Shown here one piece after another: positions 1 to 9,592 of a stretch of DNA of 64,000 nt. The stretch comes from Acidisphaera sp. (GTDB taxonomy: Bacteria; Pseudomonadota; Alphaproteobacteria; Acetobacterales; Acetobacteraceae), in the NCBI GenBank assembly GCA_019240635.1, contig JAFAYA010000040.1, forward strand, positions 1 through 64,000. Reading direction: 5' to 3'. The stretch's first letter is position 1; the number at the start of each line of letters is the position of its first letter. The position numbers were made by a program, and so were the translations under genes. The notes beneath the pieces are model-generated. The model was not told the origin of the DNA, did no database searches, and saw only the letters and a program-made list of their open reading frames with translations.

Positions 1-670
1 CCTTGAACACCCCGTCATAGGTTTTCAGGATCGTGTTCTTGGTCGACAGATAGACGGGATATTTGCGGGCCAGCGCGTAGTTGAAGGTGGCGCGGGCAAA
101 GCCTTCGATCGACTGCCGCGTGTTGTGCATCCCCATCGCGATGCCGGGTCCCTTGAAGGCGTGGACCTCCAGCACCTCCGGCGCGCCGCCGCCCTCCGGC
201 TGAAAGCTCAGGGTCACCGTGCCGGCGCCCGGAATCCGCATCTCGCTCGCCCGGTAGATGTCGCCGTAGGCGTGGCGGCCGATGACGATTGGCTCGCTCC
301 AATGCGGCACCAGCCGGGGTACATTGCGGCAGATGATCGGCTCGCGAAAGATCGTGCCGTCCAGGATGTTGCGGATCGTGCCGTTCGGGCTGCGCCACAT
401 CTTCTTCAGCTTGAACTCTTCCACCCGCGCCTCATCCGGCGTGATGGTCGCGCATTTCACGCCGACGCCGTACTGCCGGATGGCATGCGCGGCATCCACG
501 GTCACCTGGTCATCGGTCTGATCGCGGTATTCGATGCCGAGGTCGAAATATTTCAGATCGATATCGAGGTAGGGCCGGATCAGCTTGTCCTTGATGAAGC
601 CCCAGATGATACGGGTCATCTCGTCCCCGTCGAGCTCGACGACGGGCGTCTTCACCTTGATCTTCGCCAT
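1..670 (-). CDS. icd: NADP-dependent isocitrate dehydrogenase, N-terminal part (runs off window start)
   Basis: Reverse-strand translation [61 protein letters not shown]... is the typical Icd N-terminus; start codon complement at 668-670. Confidence 0.93.
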   Translation of the reverse strand, partial: MAKIKVKTPVVELDGDEMTRIIWGFIKDKLIRPYLDIDLKYFDLGIEYRDQTDDQVTVDAAHAIRQYGVGVKCATITPDEARVEEFKLKKMWRSPNGTIRNILDGTIFREPIICRNVPRLVPHWSEPIVIGRHAYGDIYRASEMRIPGAGTVTLSFQPEGGGAPEVLEVHAFKGPGIAMGMHNTRQSIEGFARATFNYALARKYPVYLSTKNTILKTYDGVFK

Positions 671-860
671 TCCTGTCCTCTGTCGGCCTGCGGCGCATCT
701 GCACGCATGGCCGGACATTCGCACCGGGTCACCGCACCGGCAAGCCGCACCCCGTACGGACGACAGGCGGGCTCGACCCGGTCGAGCCCGCCTGTGCGTA
801 TCCGCGCTCACCTCAGCGTGCGGTACCCGGGGTCGCGCAGATGCTCCCGGGAGGCCGGGC

Positions 861-992
861 TCAGCGGCCGCCGTCGGCCGGGTACTGCGGCAGGCTGCTG
901 TAGTACTGGCCGGCGTTGTAGGTGGCCGCCACGGCCGCCGTGCCGGTCATCAGCGAGAGGCCCAGCAGCGCGGCAACGAAAAGCTTGTTCAT
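861..992 (-). CDS. Small secreted protein (43 aa) with signal peptide
   Basis: [43 protein letters not shown]; signal-peptide-like N-terminus, AAGGAGTT upstream. Confidence 0.55.
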   Translation of the reverse strand: MNKLFVAALLGLSLMTGTAAVAATYNAGQYYSSLPQYPADGGR

Positions 993-1068
993 GGTCAACT
1001 CCTTCGGATCGCGGCGACTTCTGCCGCACCGCGCCATATGGTGCAAAGCAAGCTTATAATAAGCTGCG

Positions 1069-2265
1069 TTATGATTCCTCCAGCGCTGCGGATTCTGCAT
1101 GCAACCCGAGCTCGTTCTGGCGCGCGCGCATGAGCGGGCCGAGCGCCGCCTCCAGCCCAAACCGCCCCGGCAGGCCGCCGCGCGGAAACAGCCGCGTCAC
1201 ATGCCCCATCTTCCGGCCGCGCCTCGCCTCGGCCTTGCCGTAGAGGTGCGGGATCAGTCCGGGGGTCGCCAGGATGTCCGGCCACAGCGCCGTCTCCTCC
1301 GGCCCGACGAGGTTCTTCATCACCGCGTCGGCGTAGCGGATGGCCGGGGGCAGCGGCAGGCCGGCGACGGCACGGATGTGCAGCTCGAACTGGCTCGCCG
1401 GGCATGCGTCGATCGTCCAGTGGCCGGAGTTGTGCGGCCGCGGGGCGATCTCGTTCACGCGCACGGTGCCGCGCGGACCGATGAACATCTCGACGGCCAG
1501 CAGGCCCACGAGGTCGAGGGACGCGGCAAGCCGCCGGGCGATCGCCCTTGCCTCCGTGGCCAGCGCCGGGGCGATCGGCGCCGGCGCCAGCGTGAGGTCC
1601 AGGATGTGGTCGCGGTGGCGGTTCTCGACCGTGTCGAAGGCGGCGTCCGACCCGTCCGTCCCGCGCGCCACGATCACGCTGATCTCCGCCGCGTAGTCGA
1701 CGAAGCCTTCCAGGATCAAGGGTTTCGGGCCGAGACTCGCGAAGACGGGCCCGAGATCTGTGGGCTCGCGCAGGATCGCCTGCCCCTTGCCGTCATAGCC
1801 GAGCCGGGTGGTCTTCAGCACGGCGGGCAACCCGAGCCGCTGCACCGCGGCCGCGAGCTCGGCCGGCGTCTCGACCGGCAGCCACGGCGCCGTTGCGATC
1901 CCGCACGCATTGACGAAACGCTTCTCGCTCACCCGGTCCTGGCTGATGCGCAGCACCTCCGGGGCGGGCCGGACCGGCTTCAGCGAGGCCAGCAGGTCGA
2001 GGCCCTCGGCGCTGACGTTCTCGAACTCGAAGGTGATCACGTCCACCCGCGCGGCGAAGGCGCGCAGCGCGGCAGGGTCTTCGTAGTCGCCGAGCGTCAC
2101 GCCGGCCGAGACCAGGGCCGCCGGACTGTCCGGTTCGGGGGTGAGGACATGGCAGCGATAGCCGAGCCGCGCCGCGGCCATCGCCGACATGCGGCCAAGC
2201 TGGCCGCCGCCGACGATGCCGATCGTGGCGTTCGGCGCAAGCGGGAACGTCGGCGCCGGCCGCAT
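1069..2265 (-). CDS. purK: 5-(carboxyamino)imidazole ribonucleotide synthase
   Basis: ATIGIVGGGQLGRMSAMAAARLGY..., ATP-grasp features, NEIAPRPHNSGHWTIDAC; start overlaps purE stop (TGATG). Confidence 0.95.
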   Translation of the reverse strand: MRPAPTFPLAPNATIGIVGGGQLGRMSAMAAARLGYRCHVLTPEPDSPAALVSAGVTLGDYEDPAALRAFAARVDVITFEFENVSAEGLDLLASLKPVRPAPEVLRISQDRVSEKRFVNACGIATAPWLPVETPAELAAAVQRLGLPAVLKTTRLGYDGKGQAILREPTDLGPVFASLGPKPLILEGFVDYAAEISVIVARGTDGSDAAFDTVENRHRDHILDLTLAPAPIAPALATEARAIARRLAASLDLVGLLAVEMFIGPRGTVRVNEIAPRPHNSGHWTIDACPASQFELHIRAVAGLPLPPAIRYADAVMKNLVGPEETALWPDILATPGLIPHLYGKAEARRGRKMGHVTRLFPRGGLPGRFGLEAALGPLMRARQNELGLHAESAALEES

Positions 2266-2720
2266 CAGGCCGGCTGCTCGGCCACCGCGGCGGTCTGTTC
2301 GGCCCGGTAGGCGTCCAGCCGCGCCGCCAGGGCGGCATCGCCGCCGGCCAGGATGGCCGCCGCCAGCAGCGCCGCGTTCACCGCCCCGGCGCGGCCGATC
2401 GCCAGCGTGCCGACGGGAATGCCGGCCGGCATCTGCACGATCGAAAGCAGGCTGTCGAACCCCTTGAGGCCATGGGTCTCGATGGGCACCCCCAGCACGG
2501 GGAGCGGGGTCCACGCGGCGCACATGCCCGGCAGGTGCGCCGCCCCGCCCGCGCCGGCGATGATCACCCGCACCCCCCGCCCGCGCGCGCCCTTGGCGTA
2601 GCCCGCCAGCCGGTCCGGCGTGCGGTGCGCCGACACGATGCACGCCTCGTACAGCACGCCGAGCCGCTCCAGCGTCTGCGCCGCATGCTGCAAGGTCGGC
2701 CAGTCCGACTGGCTGCCCAT
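2265..2720 (-). CDS. purE: 5-(carboxyamino)imidazole ribonucleotide mutase
   Basis: [38 protein letters not shown]...[11 protein letters not shown]; start may lie slightly upstream. Confidence 0.95.
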   Translation of the reverse strand: MGSQSDWPTLQHAAQTLERLGVLYEACIVSAHRTPDRLAGYAKGARGRGVRVIIAGAGGAAHLPGMCAAWTPLPVLGVPIETHGLKGFDSLLSIVQMPAGIPVGTLAIGRAGAVNAALLAAAILAGGDAALAARLDAYRAEQTAAVAEQPA

Positions 2721-2752
2721 GATGAGGCCGACGAGAGGGGGCGGCGTCGCGG

Positions 2753-2956
2753 TCAGGCGATGCTGTCCGGGATCAGTCGGCTCTCCAGCCAGGAGATCTC
2801 ATCCTTGAGCAGCAGCTTGCGCTTCTTCAGCCGCTGCAGATGCAACTGGTCCACCGAGCCCTGGTCGGACATGCGGACGATGACCGTGTCGAGGTCGCGA
2901 TGCTCGCTGCGCAGTTCGTGCAGCTTGCGCAGCAGCGAATCGCGGTCATTCAACAT
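2753..2956 (-). CDS. YdcH/DUF465 family protein
   Basis: 67 aa, ...[24 protein letters not shown], typical DUF465 pattern. Confidence 0.85.
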   Translation of the reverse strand: MLNDRDSLLRKLHELRSEHRDLDTVIVRMSDQGSVDQLHLQRLKKRKLLLKDEISWLESRLIPDSIA

Positions 2957-3099
2957 CCGGGCTCTATACCATGAACGCCGGGGTCGCCGAATAGCTGGCG
3001 TTCCCCGCGTGCCCGGCGTTACGGTTGCGCGGCACGCTGGGCCCGACCCGGCCTGGCGGCGCGTGGAGCGACAACCCGAGAGCTGTCAGAGGAGCCAGC

Positions 3100-3279
3100 A
3101 TGAGCCTGCATGCCCGACTCGAGAGTCTGAAGGAACGCCACGCCCTGCTGGAGACGCGCATCGCCGATGAAGACAGTCGGCCGCGCCCGGACAGCGATGC
3201 CCTGGTACGCCTGAAGGTCGAGAAGCTGCGGCTCAAGGAGGAGATGGAGCGCCTGCAGAGCGCCCCGCCGGAAACCTGA
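3100..3279 (+). CDS. YdcH/DUF465 family protein
   Basis: MSLHARLESLKERHALLETRIADEDSRPRPDSDALVRLKVEKLRLKEEMERL; GGAG RBS. Confidence 0.85.
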   Translation: MSLHARLESLKERHALLETRIADEDSRPRPDSDALVRLKVEKLRLKEEMERLQSAPPET

Positions 3280-3291
3280 CCGCAGGCCGGC

Positions 3292-3867
3292 CTACGCCGC
3301 CTCGTTGGTGGCGGGCGGCGGGGGCGGCAACGCCTGGCCCTCCCGCGACAGCCGCTCGTTGGCCTGCGCCACCATGGCGTTAAGGTCGGTCTGGCTGCAC
3401 AGACCGAGGATCACCGGGTCGCGCGGCTTGATGTTGGCGGAATTCCAGTGCGTCCGGTCCCGGACCTTCTGGATCGTCTCCTTGGTCGTCCCGAGCAGCT
3501 TGCCGATCTGCGCCTCCGTCAGCTGCGGGTGGTTGCGCAGCAGGAAGACGATGGCATCCGGCCGGTCGTTGCGCTTCGCGACCGGCGTGTAGCGCGCCCC
3601 CTTGGCCCGCTTCGGCACGGGATTGGCGCTCGGCGCGAGCTTCAGCCGTGCGTCGGGATCCGCTTCGCAGCGGCGGATTTCCTGGGTCGTGACCTGGCCG
3701 TTCGCCACGGGATCATAGCCGACGATCCCCTGCGCCACCTCTCCGTCCGCGATCGCCTGCACTTCCAGCGGATGCATGCCGCAGAAATCGGCGATCTGGG
3801 TGAATGTCAGCGCCGTCTTCTCGATGAGCCAGACGGCGGTGGCCTTCGGCATCAGCGGCAAAGTCAT
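3292..3867 (-). CDS. DUF1013 / TrcR-like cell-cycle transcriptional regulator
   Basis: MTLPLMPKATAVWLIEKTALTFTQIADFCGMHPLEVQAIADGEVAQGI...; alphaproteobacterial DUF1013 pattern. Confidence 0.88.
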   Translation of the reverse strand: MTLPLMPKATAVWLIEKTALTFTQIADFCGMHPLEVQAIADGEVAQGIVGYDPVANGQVTTQEIRRCEADPDARLKLAPSANPVPKRAKGARYTPVAKRNDRPDAIVFLLRNHPQLTEAQIGKLLGTTKETIQKVRDRTHWNSANIKPRDPVILGLCSQTDLNAMVAQANERLSREGQALPPPPPATNEAA

Positions 3868-4059
3868 GGCATCATTACCTTCGAATTCCCGGGGGAAACC
3901 GGGAGCGCCGTCGCGCTCCTCACGTTTCTCTCGCATCATGAGGGGGTTGGCTGGATATGGCGCGCGCCCCTCCGGCGGGTCAAGGCCCGGGCGAATCAGG
4001 GCCCGGGGGTCGGCGATGCGCCGGCATCGCGCAGGTCCGGCACGCTTGGGGAGCATGCG

Positions 4060-4263
4060 ATGAGCCGAGAGGACGACGAACCGGAAAAGCCCCGCCCCCG
4101 CCTGGCGCCGCTGCTGCTCGACCCGCTCGGGGTCGGGGAACTGCGGGACTATATCGTGGAGCTCCGCGCGGAGATCGCCCGCGCCGAGGCGGCGATCGCC
4201 CGCAAGCAGGACCATCGCAGCGCAGCCGACAGCTTCTTCCGCCGGCCTGATCCGGCCGGATGA
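4060..4263 (+). CDS. DUF1192-like small protein
   Basis: MSREDDEPEKPRPRLAPLLLDPLGVGELRDYIVELRAEIARAEAAIARKQDHRSAADSFFR. Confidence 0.8.
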   Translation: MSREDDEPEKPRPRLAPLLLDPLGVGELRDYIVELRAEIARAEAAIARKQDHRSAADSFFRRPDPAG

Positions 4264-4360
4264 CCGAAAAGGCCGCTGCGGCCGCTTCCGAGGGCCTGAA
4301 CGTCCGGCTCACCCGCGCCCGCGCGGTCGGCGGCCCCGGCGGCGGTAGCTGACGCAGCGA

Positions 4361-5338
4361 TCAGGATCCGCTGCGCGGCGGCCGGGGAGCGTACTCCGCC
4401 TCCAATAGCCCCGTCTCTTCGGCGGTCAGTGTGACCGAGAGCCCAGCCATTGCGTCCTGCAATTGCGAAACCGAGGTGGCGCCCAGGATCGGCGCGGTGA
4501 TCCCGGGCTGCCGCAGCACCCACGCCAGCGCGATCTGCGCTGGCGTGACACCCCGGCCATCGGCGATCCGGGCAACCGCTTGCTGGACGCGATGATCGCC
4601 GGGTCGATGATAGTGCTTCAGCGTATAGTCGTCACTCTCGTGCCGCGCCGTGGTGTGCGAAGCTTCCCGTCGGTCGGCGCACAGGAAGCCTCGCGCCAGC
4701 GGACTGAACGGGATGACGGCGATCCCGTCGTCCCGGCAGAACGGTATCAGCTCGCGCTCCGCCTCGCGGTGGCACAGATTGTATTCGCACTGCATGGAGC
4801 ACAGCGCCGCCTGTCCCAGGTGCCGCGCAATGCCGATCGTGCGCACGAAGGCCCAGGCTGGCATCGTCGTCGCGCCGACATACAGCGCCTTGCCTGAGCG
4901 CACGATGTCGCCGAATGCGACGGCCAGCTCGTCGAGGTCGGTCGCGGGGGCCCAGATGTGGGTCTGAAACAGGTCCACATGATCCGTTCGCAAGCGCCGC
5001 AGCGAGGCGTCGATCGCAGCGAACAGGTGCTTGCGCGAGAAACCCCGGGCGTTCGCGTGGCTGCCCATCGGGTTGCCGGCCTTGGTCGCGAGCACGATCT
5101 CGTCGCGCCTGGCGTGCTCCCACAGCACCGCCCCCAGCACCTCCTCGCTGGCGCCATCCGAGTAGTAGTCGCAGGTGTCGACCAGGTTGATGCCGGCTTC
5201 CAGCGCGTGCCGGATGATCGGCCGGGCCTGCGCCTCCGGCAGCACCCATTTGCGCCACGACGGACTGCCGAATCCCATCGCCCCCAGCGCGATCCGCGAG
5301 ACCCTCAGGTTCGACCGTCCGAAGCGGACATAGTCCAT
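4361..5338 (-). CDS. Aldo/keto reductase
   Basis: MDYVRFGRSNLRVSRIALGAMGFG...GINLVDTCDYYSDGASEEVLG; AKR fold motifs. Confidence 0.92.
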   Translation of the reverse strand: MDYVRFGRSNLRVSRIALGAMGFGSPSWRKWVLPEAQARPIIRHALEAGINLVDTCDYYSDGASEEVLGAVLWEHARRDEIVLATKAGNPMGSHANARGFSRKHLFAAIDASLRRLRTDHVDLFQTHIWAPATDLDELAVAFGDIVRSGKALYVGATTMPAWAFVRTIGIARHLGQAALCSMQCEYNLCHREAERELIPFCRDDGIAVIPFSPLARGFLCADRREASHTTARHESDDYTLKHYHRPGDHRVQQAVARIADGRGVTPAQIALAWVLRQPGITAPILGATSVSQLQDAMAGLSVTLTAEETGLLEAEYAPRPPRSGS

Positions 5339-5340
5339 CG

Positions 5341-6249
5341 TTGCGTCTCTCCGTCCTGCTGCGGCTTGCCCGCCCCGGCACAACGGCCGCATACCATCTG
5401 ACAAAAGGGAGTGCCACGTTGGCCGCCATCCCAGGACCGGAGTCGCGGACCTTTACCGGCCGCGGCGATGTCGCCCTGCGCTACCAGATCGAGGGCGCGG
5501 GACCGCTCGTTGGCCTGATCCACGGGGTCGGCGCGAACCTGGAGAGCTGGGATGAAATCGCGCACCGGCTCGCCGGGCAGTTCACGGTGCTGCGCGCCGA
5601 CCTGCGGGGGCATGGCCGGTCGGGGCGCATCGCTCAGTGCAGCATCGCGGATTTCGTCGCGGACGTGACGGACCTGCTGGACACGCTCGGGGCGGCCTCG
5701 ACACACCTCGTCGGCTTCTCTCTCGGCGGGCTGATCGCGCAGCATGTCGCGCTCGCGCATCCCGGGCGCGTGCGGCGCCTGGCGCTGATCAGCTCCGTCG
5801 CTGACCGCACGCCCGAGGAGCGCGCGCGCGTGCTGCAGCGGGCGGACATCTTGCGCGACTCGGGGATCGCCTCGGTGGTGCAGGCCGCGCAGGACCGCTG
5901 GTTCACACCGGCATTCAAGGCGGCGAACCCGGATAAGGTCGAGCGGCGGCTCCGCGAGCTGGTCGCCAACGATCACCGGTCCTACGCCGCCGCGTACCGC
6001 GTGTTCGCGCAAGCCGACGCAGGCCTGCGCGTCGAGACGATCGCCTCGCCGACCCTGATCATGACTGGCGAGCACGACCAAGGCTCGACGCCGCGCATGG
6101 CGCGCTACCTGCACGAGCGCATCCGCGGGTCGGAGCTGCACATCCTGCCGGACCTGCGGCATAGCGTGCTGCTGGAACGCCCGGATCTGATCGCCCGGCT
6201 GCTTCTGGAATTTTTGACCCGCACCGAGCGCCCGAAGGCGACGGGGTAG
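5341..6249 (+). CDS. Alpha/beta hydrolase (3-oxoadipate enol-lactonase-like); start uncertain (TTG at 5419 plausible)
   Basis: LIHGVGANLESW, LRGHGRSG, HLVGFSLGGLIAQ nucleophile elbow. Confidence 0.88.
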   Translation: MRLSVLLRLARPGTTAAYHLTKGSATLAAIPGPESRTFTGRGDVALRYQIEGAGPLVGLIHGVGANLESWDEIAHRLAGQFTVLRADLRGHGRSGRIAQCSIADFVADVTDLLDTLGAASTHLVGFSLGGLIAQHVALAHPGRVRRLALISSVADRTPEERARVLQRADILRDSGIASVVQAAQDRWFTPAFKAANPDKVERRLRELVANDHRSYAAAYRVFAQADAGLRVETIASPTLIMTGEHDQGSTPRMARYLHERIRGSELHILPDLRHSVLLERPDLIARLLLEFLTRTERPKATG

Positions 6250-6340
6250 CGGCAGCGGCAAAAAGGGTCTCCAGGGCGCTGTCCTTTATTCCGGCGACGC
6301 AGCGGATGGAACTGCCAGCGAAGGGAAACCCTGGCCTACG

Positions 6341-7048
6341 CTATGCGACCTCCTGGTCAGCGGCCTCCGCCAGGCACTGTGCTGCGAACGCCGCCGAGCG
6401 AGCGACGAACCTGCGGCAGGCAGCGGCGGCCCGTTCGCCGTCGCGCACATGCAAGGCGTCCACGATCTCCCGCATCTGTTCGATCGACGCCTTGCGCCGT
6501 AGCGGCGGCGACAGCCGGGTCGTGGTCGCCCGAAGGAAGCTGATCCTCGCCCGCAGCGATCTCATGATGACGTCGGCGGTCCGATTATGCGCACCGGCGA
6601 ACAGCAGGTCGAAGAACCGGTCGGTCGCCTTGCGGTAGGTCTCGGCGTCCTTGCCGCCCGCCTTCAGCATGGCCGCATAGGTCTTTTCGAGGTCGTTCAG
6701 CTCACCCGCCGTTGCGCGCTCGGCGAAATGCCGCGCCGCCTCCGCCTCCAATGCCGCGCGAACCTCGTAGATCTCGATCGCGGCGGCAGCGGTCAGAGAT
6801 GTCACGAACATGCCCCGAGTGCCCCGGCTTTCCACCAGCCCCTCGGACTCGAGATGGCGCAGCGCCTCGCGGACGCTGCTTCTGCTGACACCCGTCTGCT
6901 CGCAGAGGTCGCGCTCGACCAGGCGCTGGCCCGGCCGGAAATGCTCGGACAGGATGGCCTCGCGCAGGACGTGCAGGGTCTTCTCCCGCAGCGTCTGGTT
7001 CTCCTGGACGCGCAGGACGCTGCCCGGCCGGCTTGCGCTCCCGATCAT
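6341..7048 (-). CDS. GntR family transcriptional regulator (FCD/FadR-type)
   Basis: LREAILSEHFRPGQRLVERDLCEQTGVSRSSVREALRHLESEGLV wHTH plus FCD-like C-terminus. Confidence 0.92.
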   Translation of the reverse strand: MIGSASRPGSVLRVQENQTLREKTLHVLREAILSEHFRPGQRLVERDLCEQTGVSRSSVREALRHLESEGLVESRGTRGMFVTSLTAAAAIEIYEVRAALEAEAARHFAERATAGELNDLEKTYAAMLKAGGKDAETYRKATDRFFDLLFAGAHNRTADVIMRSLRARISFLRATTTRLSPPLRRKASIEQMREIVDALHVRDGERAAAACRRFVARSAAFAAQCLAEAADQEVA

Positions 7049-7986
7049 TCGTCGGGTTCCTCCTGCCCGGTATACAGGGCATGGGCTGTGCGGGAGTCGG
7101 CACAGAACCACGCGAGGAGCCGGGTCACGGTCTCCGGGCGGTCATGCATCAGCGCATGTCCGCTGCCGTTCAAGACGTGCATATCCGCCCGGGGAATCAA
7201 CCGCATCAGGGCGAGGCCGCGCTCCACCGGCACCGTCGCGTCCTCGTTTGCCCAGATCAGCAGCGTGGGTGCGGTCATCTGCGGGAGATAGGGAAGCAGG
7301 TGATCTTCCTGCAACCGTACATAGGCGCGGTAGTCGGTCGGGCCGTCGCTCTGCGAGTCACGCATCATCGCCGCCTGGCCGCTGGCCAGCGCACGCCCGT
7401 ATGCTTCGCGCAGCAGCCCCGCGTGTTGCTCGTCCATGGCGGGGCTCGCGCGCCGCGCCGCCGCCACGAATGCCTCGGCATCCCCTGGGAAATTCCGGTA
7501 GTCGTAGGCTCGCCGGCTCGCCGCCATCCAGGCCTCGTCCGCCGCGCCGCCCAGTGCCGGCGCGGTGCCGCCGCTGGTCATCAGCACCAGCCTGGTGACC
7601 AGGTCCGGCCGCGTCACCGCGATGCGCGCGGCCATGAAGGCGCCTTCGGAATGGCCGACCAGACAAGCGGCCCGCACGCCCAGCGCGTCGAGCACGGCAA
7701 CCGCGTGCTCCGCACGTTCCAGCCGGTTCCGGTAGCGTCGGTCCGCGGGCATGTCGGTGCGGCCGAAGCCGATCTGATCGAAGGCGATCACGCGGAACGA
7801 CCGCGACAGCGGCTCGATCTGGCGATGGAAGGTGACGTACGCCTCCACCCCGATCGAGGCACCGTGCAGCAGCACCATGGCGGGACCAGATCCGGCCTCC
7901 ACCACGAAGGTGCGCACCCCACCCGCCTGGATGAACCGCCCCGCCGAAACCGCCGCAGGTCCGCGTTCAGGCATCTGATGAACCAC
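7045..7986 (-). CDS. Alpha/beta hydrolase
   Basis: MVLLHGASIGVEAY, ACLVGHSEGAFMAARIA, GHALMHDRPE. Confidence 0.9.
   Translation of the reverse strand: MVHQMPERGPAAVSAGRFIQAGGVRTFVVEAGSGPAMVLLHGASIGVEAYVTFHRQIEPLSRSFRVIAFDQIGFGRTDMPADRRYRNRLERAEHAVAVLDALGVRAACLVGHSEGAFMAARIAVTRPDLVTRLVLMTSGGTAPALGGAADEAWMAASRRAYDYRNFPGDAEAFVAAARRASPAMDEQHAGLLREAYGRALASGQAAMMRDSQSDGPTDYRAYVRLQEDHLLPYLPQMTAPTLLIWANEDATVPVERGLALMRLIPRADMHVLNGSGHALMHDRPETVTRLLAWFCADSRTAHALYTGQEEPDE
7069..7077. promoter_or_regulatory. Candidate GntR operator half-site GGTATACAG
   Basis: About 20 nt upstream of the GntR start (7048); same core as the two sites near 13.2 kb. Confidence 0.35.
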
Positions 7987-8029
7987 CCACTACCTCCGGC
8001 AACGCCGGCCGGGCCCGACGGCGGCCTTC

Positions 8030-9592
8030 TCAGGCTTCGCCGCGCCAAGTGTCGCGAAACCGTGGTATCTGGTCGGGCGGCCAGGCGAAGCCCTTCACCG
8101 ACTTGGCGATCGCGGCGTATTCCGCCGAGAAATACAGCGGGATGTAGGGCAGGTCCTCCATGACCTTCGTTTTCACTGCGGCATACAGCGCCTTTCGCTT
8201 CGCCTGATCCAGGCTCTGGCGGGCCTCTTCCAGCATGCGGTCGACCTCAGGGTTGGAGTAGCCGGTGGTGTTCGCGTAGCCCTTGCTGTCCAGCAGCACG
8301 TAGAGCATGCCGTCGGGATCGGCCAGCTGGGTCCAGCGCATCGGCGTGAAGTCGATCGCCTTCTGCACGACGCGCGCGTACCACTCGCTCTGCGCGACCG
8401 GCTGCAACCGCACGTCAAGGCCCACCTCGCCGAGCTGCTCCACGACGAGCTGGACCAGCTTGCGCAGCACGGCGTTGTCGGGTGCGGAGAGGACGAGCCT
8501 GGTGCCCGGCGCGATCCCCGCCTGCTTCAGCAGTTCCTTCGATCTGGCGGGTTCGCGATCGTAGACGATCGCATCGGGGCTCGACCACCAGACGCCGCTC
8601 GGAATCGGGCCGTTCGAGATCCGGGCCTGGCCGCCCATCGTGATCGCGTTGATCTTGTCGCGATCCAGGGCGTAGGCGATCGCCTTGCGCAACCGGATGT
8701 CGTTGAAAGGCGGTTTGTCCACCTGAAATTGCAGGGTGTACCAGCGGCCGATCTTTGCCTTCTCGACGCGCAGCTTGTCATCGCCCTGGATCTGTCGCAG
8801 CTCGTCCACCGAGAGCGCGTCGAGGTAGTCGGCTTCGCCGGTGAGCAGCCGTTGTATCCCGATGTTCAAGGTGCCGATGTCGTTAAAGACGATGCGGTCC
8901 CAGTGCGGCAAGCCCTTCTGCCAGTAATTCGGATTCCGCTCCACCGTCACGTCGACGCCCTGGTTCCAGTCCTTGAAGACGAAAGCGCCCGTCCCCACGG
9001 GATTGCGGCCGAAATCCTGGCCGTATTTCTGCACGGCGCTGGGAGAGACCATGAAGCCGGCACGGTCCGCCAGTGCGGCGAGCAGCGGCGGATAGGGCGC
9101 GGTCAGATTGATCGCCACCGCATGCGGGCCCGCCACCTCGACCGATTCAATGACGGGACGGAGCTGCGGGCGTTGGGTGGAGTTCACCTTGTCATCCAGG
9201 CGTCGGTCCAGGTTCCATTTCACCGCCGCGGCGTCGAAATCCGTGCCGTCGTGGAACTTGACGCCCTCTTGCAGCTGCAGGACGTAGCGGTGCCCCTCGT
9301 TTTCGGGACTCCAACTCGTCGCCAGCTCCGGCTTCAGTGAGAAGTCGAGGTCGGTCGCGATCAGCGTGTTGTAGATCAGGAACAGGATCTGCCGCTCCGC
9401 CCATTGGAAGGAGAAGGTCGGATCCAGCGTCTTCGAATCGTTCTGGATCGCGACAGTCAGGGTACCGCCCTGCCGCGGCGTGTCCGCATTTTCGGCCACC
9501 GCGGGCCGCGACCCCTGAAGGACGGAGATCGCGCCAAGTCCCGCGAGCGCCGCCCTGCGGCCTAGTCGGAAAGTTCCAACCGGAAAACTCAT
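8030..9592 (-). CDS. Peptide-type ABC transporter substrate-binding protein (SBP_bac_5)
   Basis: GGTLTVAIQNDSKTLDPTFSFQWAERQILFLIYNTL... with signal sequence. Confidence 0.93.
   Translation of the reverse strand: MSFPVGTFRLGRRAALAGLGAISVLQGSRPAVAENADTPRQGGTLTVAIQNDSKTLDPTFSFQWAERQILFLIYNTLIATDLDFSLKPELATSWSPENEGHRYVLQLQEGVKFHDGTDFDAAAVKWNLDRRLDDKVNSTQRPQLRPVIESVEVAGPHAVAINLTAPYPPLLAALADRAGFMVSPSAVQKYGQDFGRNPVGTGAFVFKDWNQGVDVTVERNPNYWQKGLPHWDRIVFNDIGTLNIGIQRLLTGEADYLDALSVDELRQIQGDDKLRVEKAKIGRWYTLQFQVDKPPFNDIRLRKAIAYALDRDKINAITMGGQARISNGPIPSGVWWSSPDAIVYDREPARSKELLKQAGIAPGTRLVLSAPDNAVLRKLVQLVVEQLGEVGLDVRLQPVAQSEWYARVVQKAIDFTPMRWTQLADPDGMLYVLLDSKGYANTTGYSNPEVDRMLEEARQSLDQAKRKALYAAVKTKVMEDLPYIPLYFSAEYAAIAKSVKGFAWPPDQIPRFRDTWRGEA

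Noticed and set aside
125-1243. Plus-strand 372-aa ORF over icd and purK
   Set aside because: Shadow ORF opposite recognisable genes; low-complexity Arg/Pro/Ala-rich composition.
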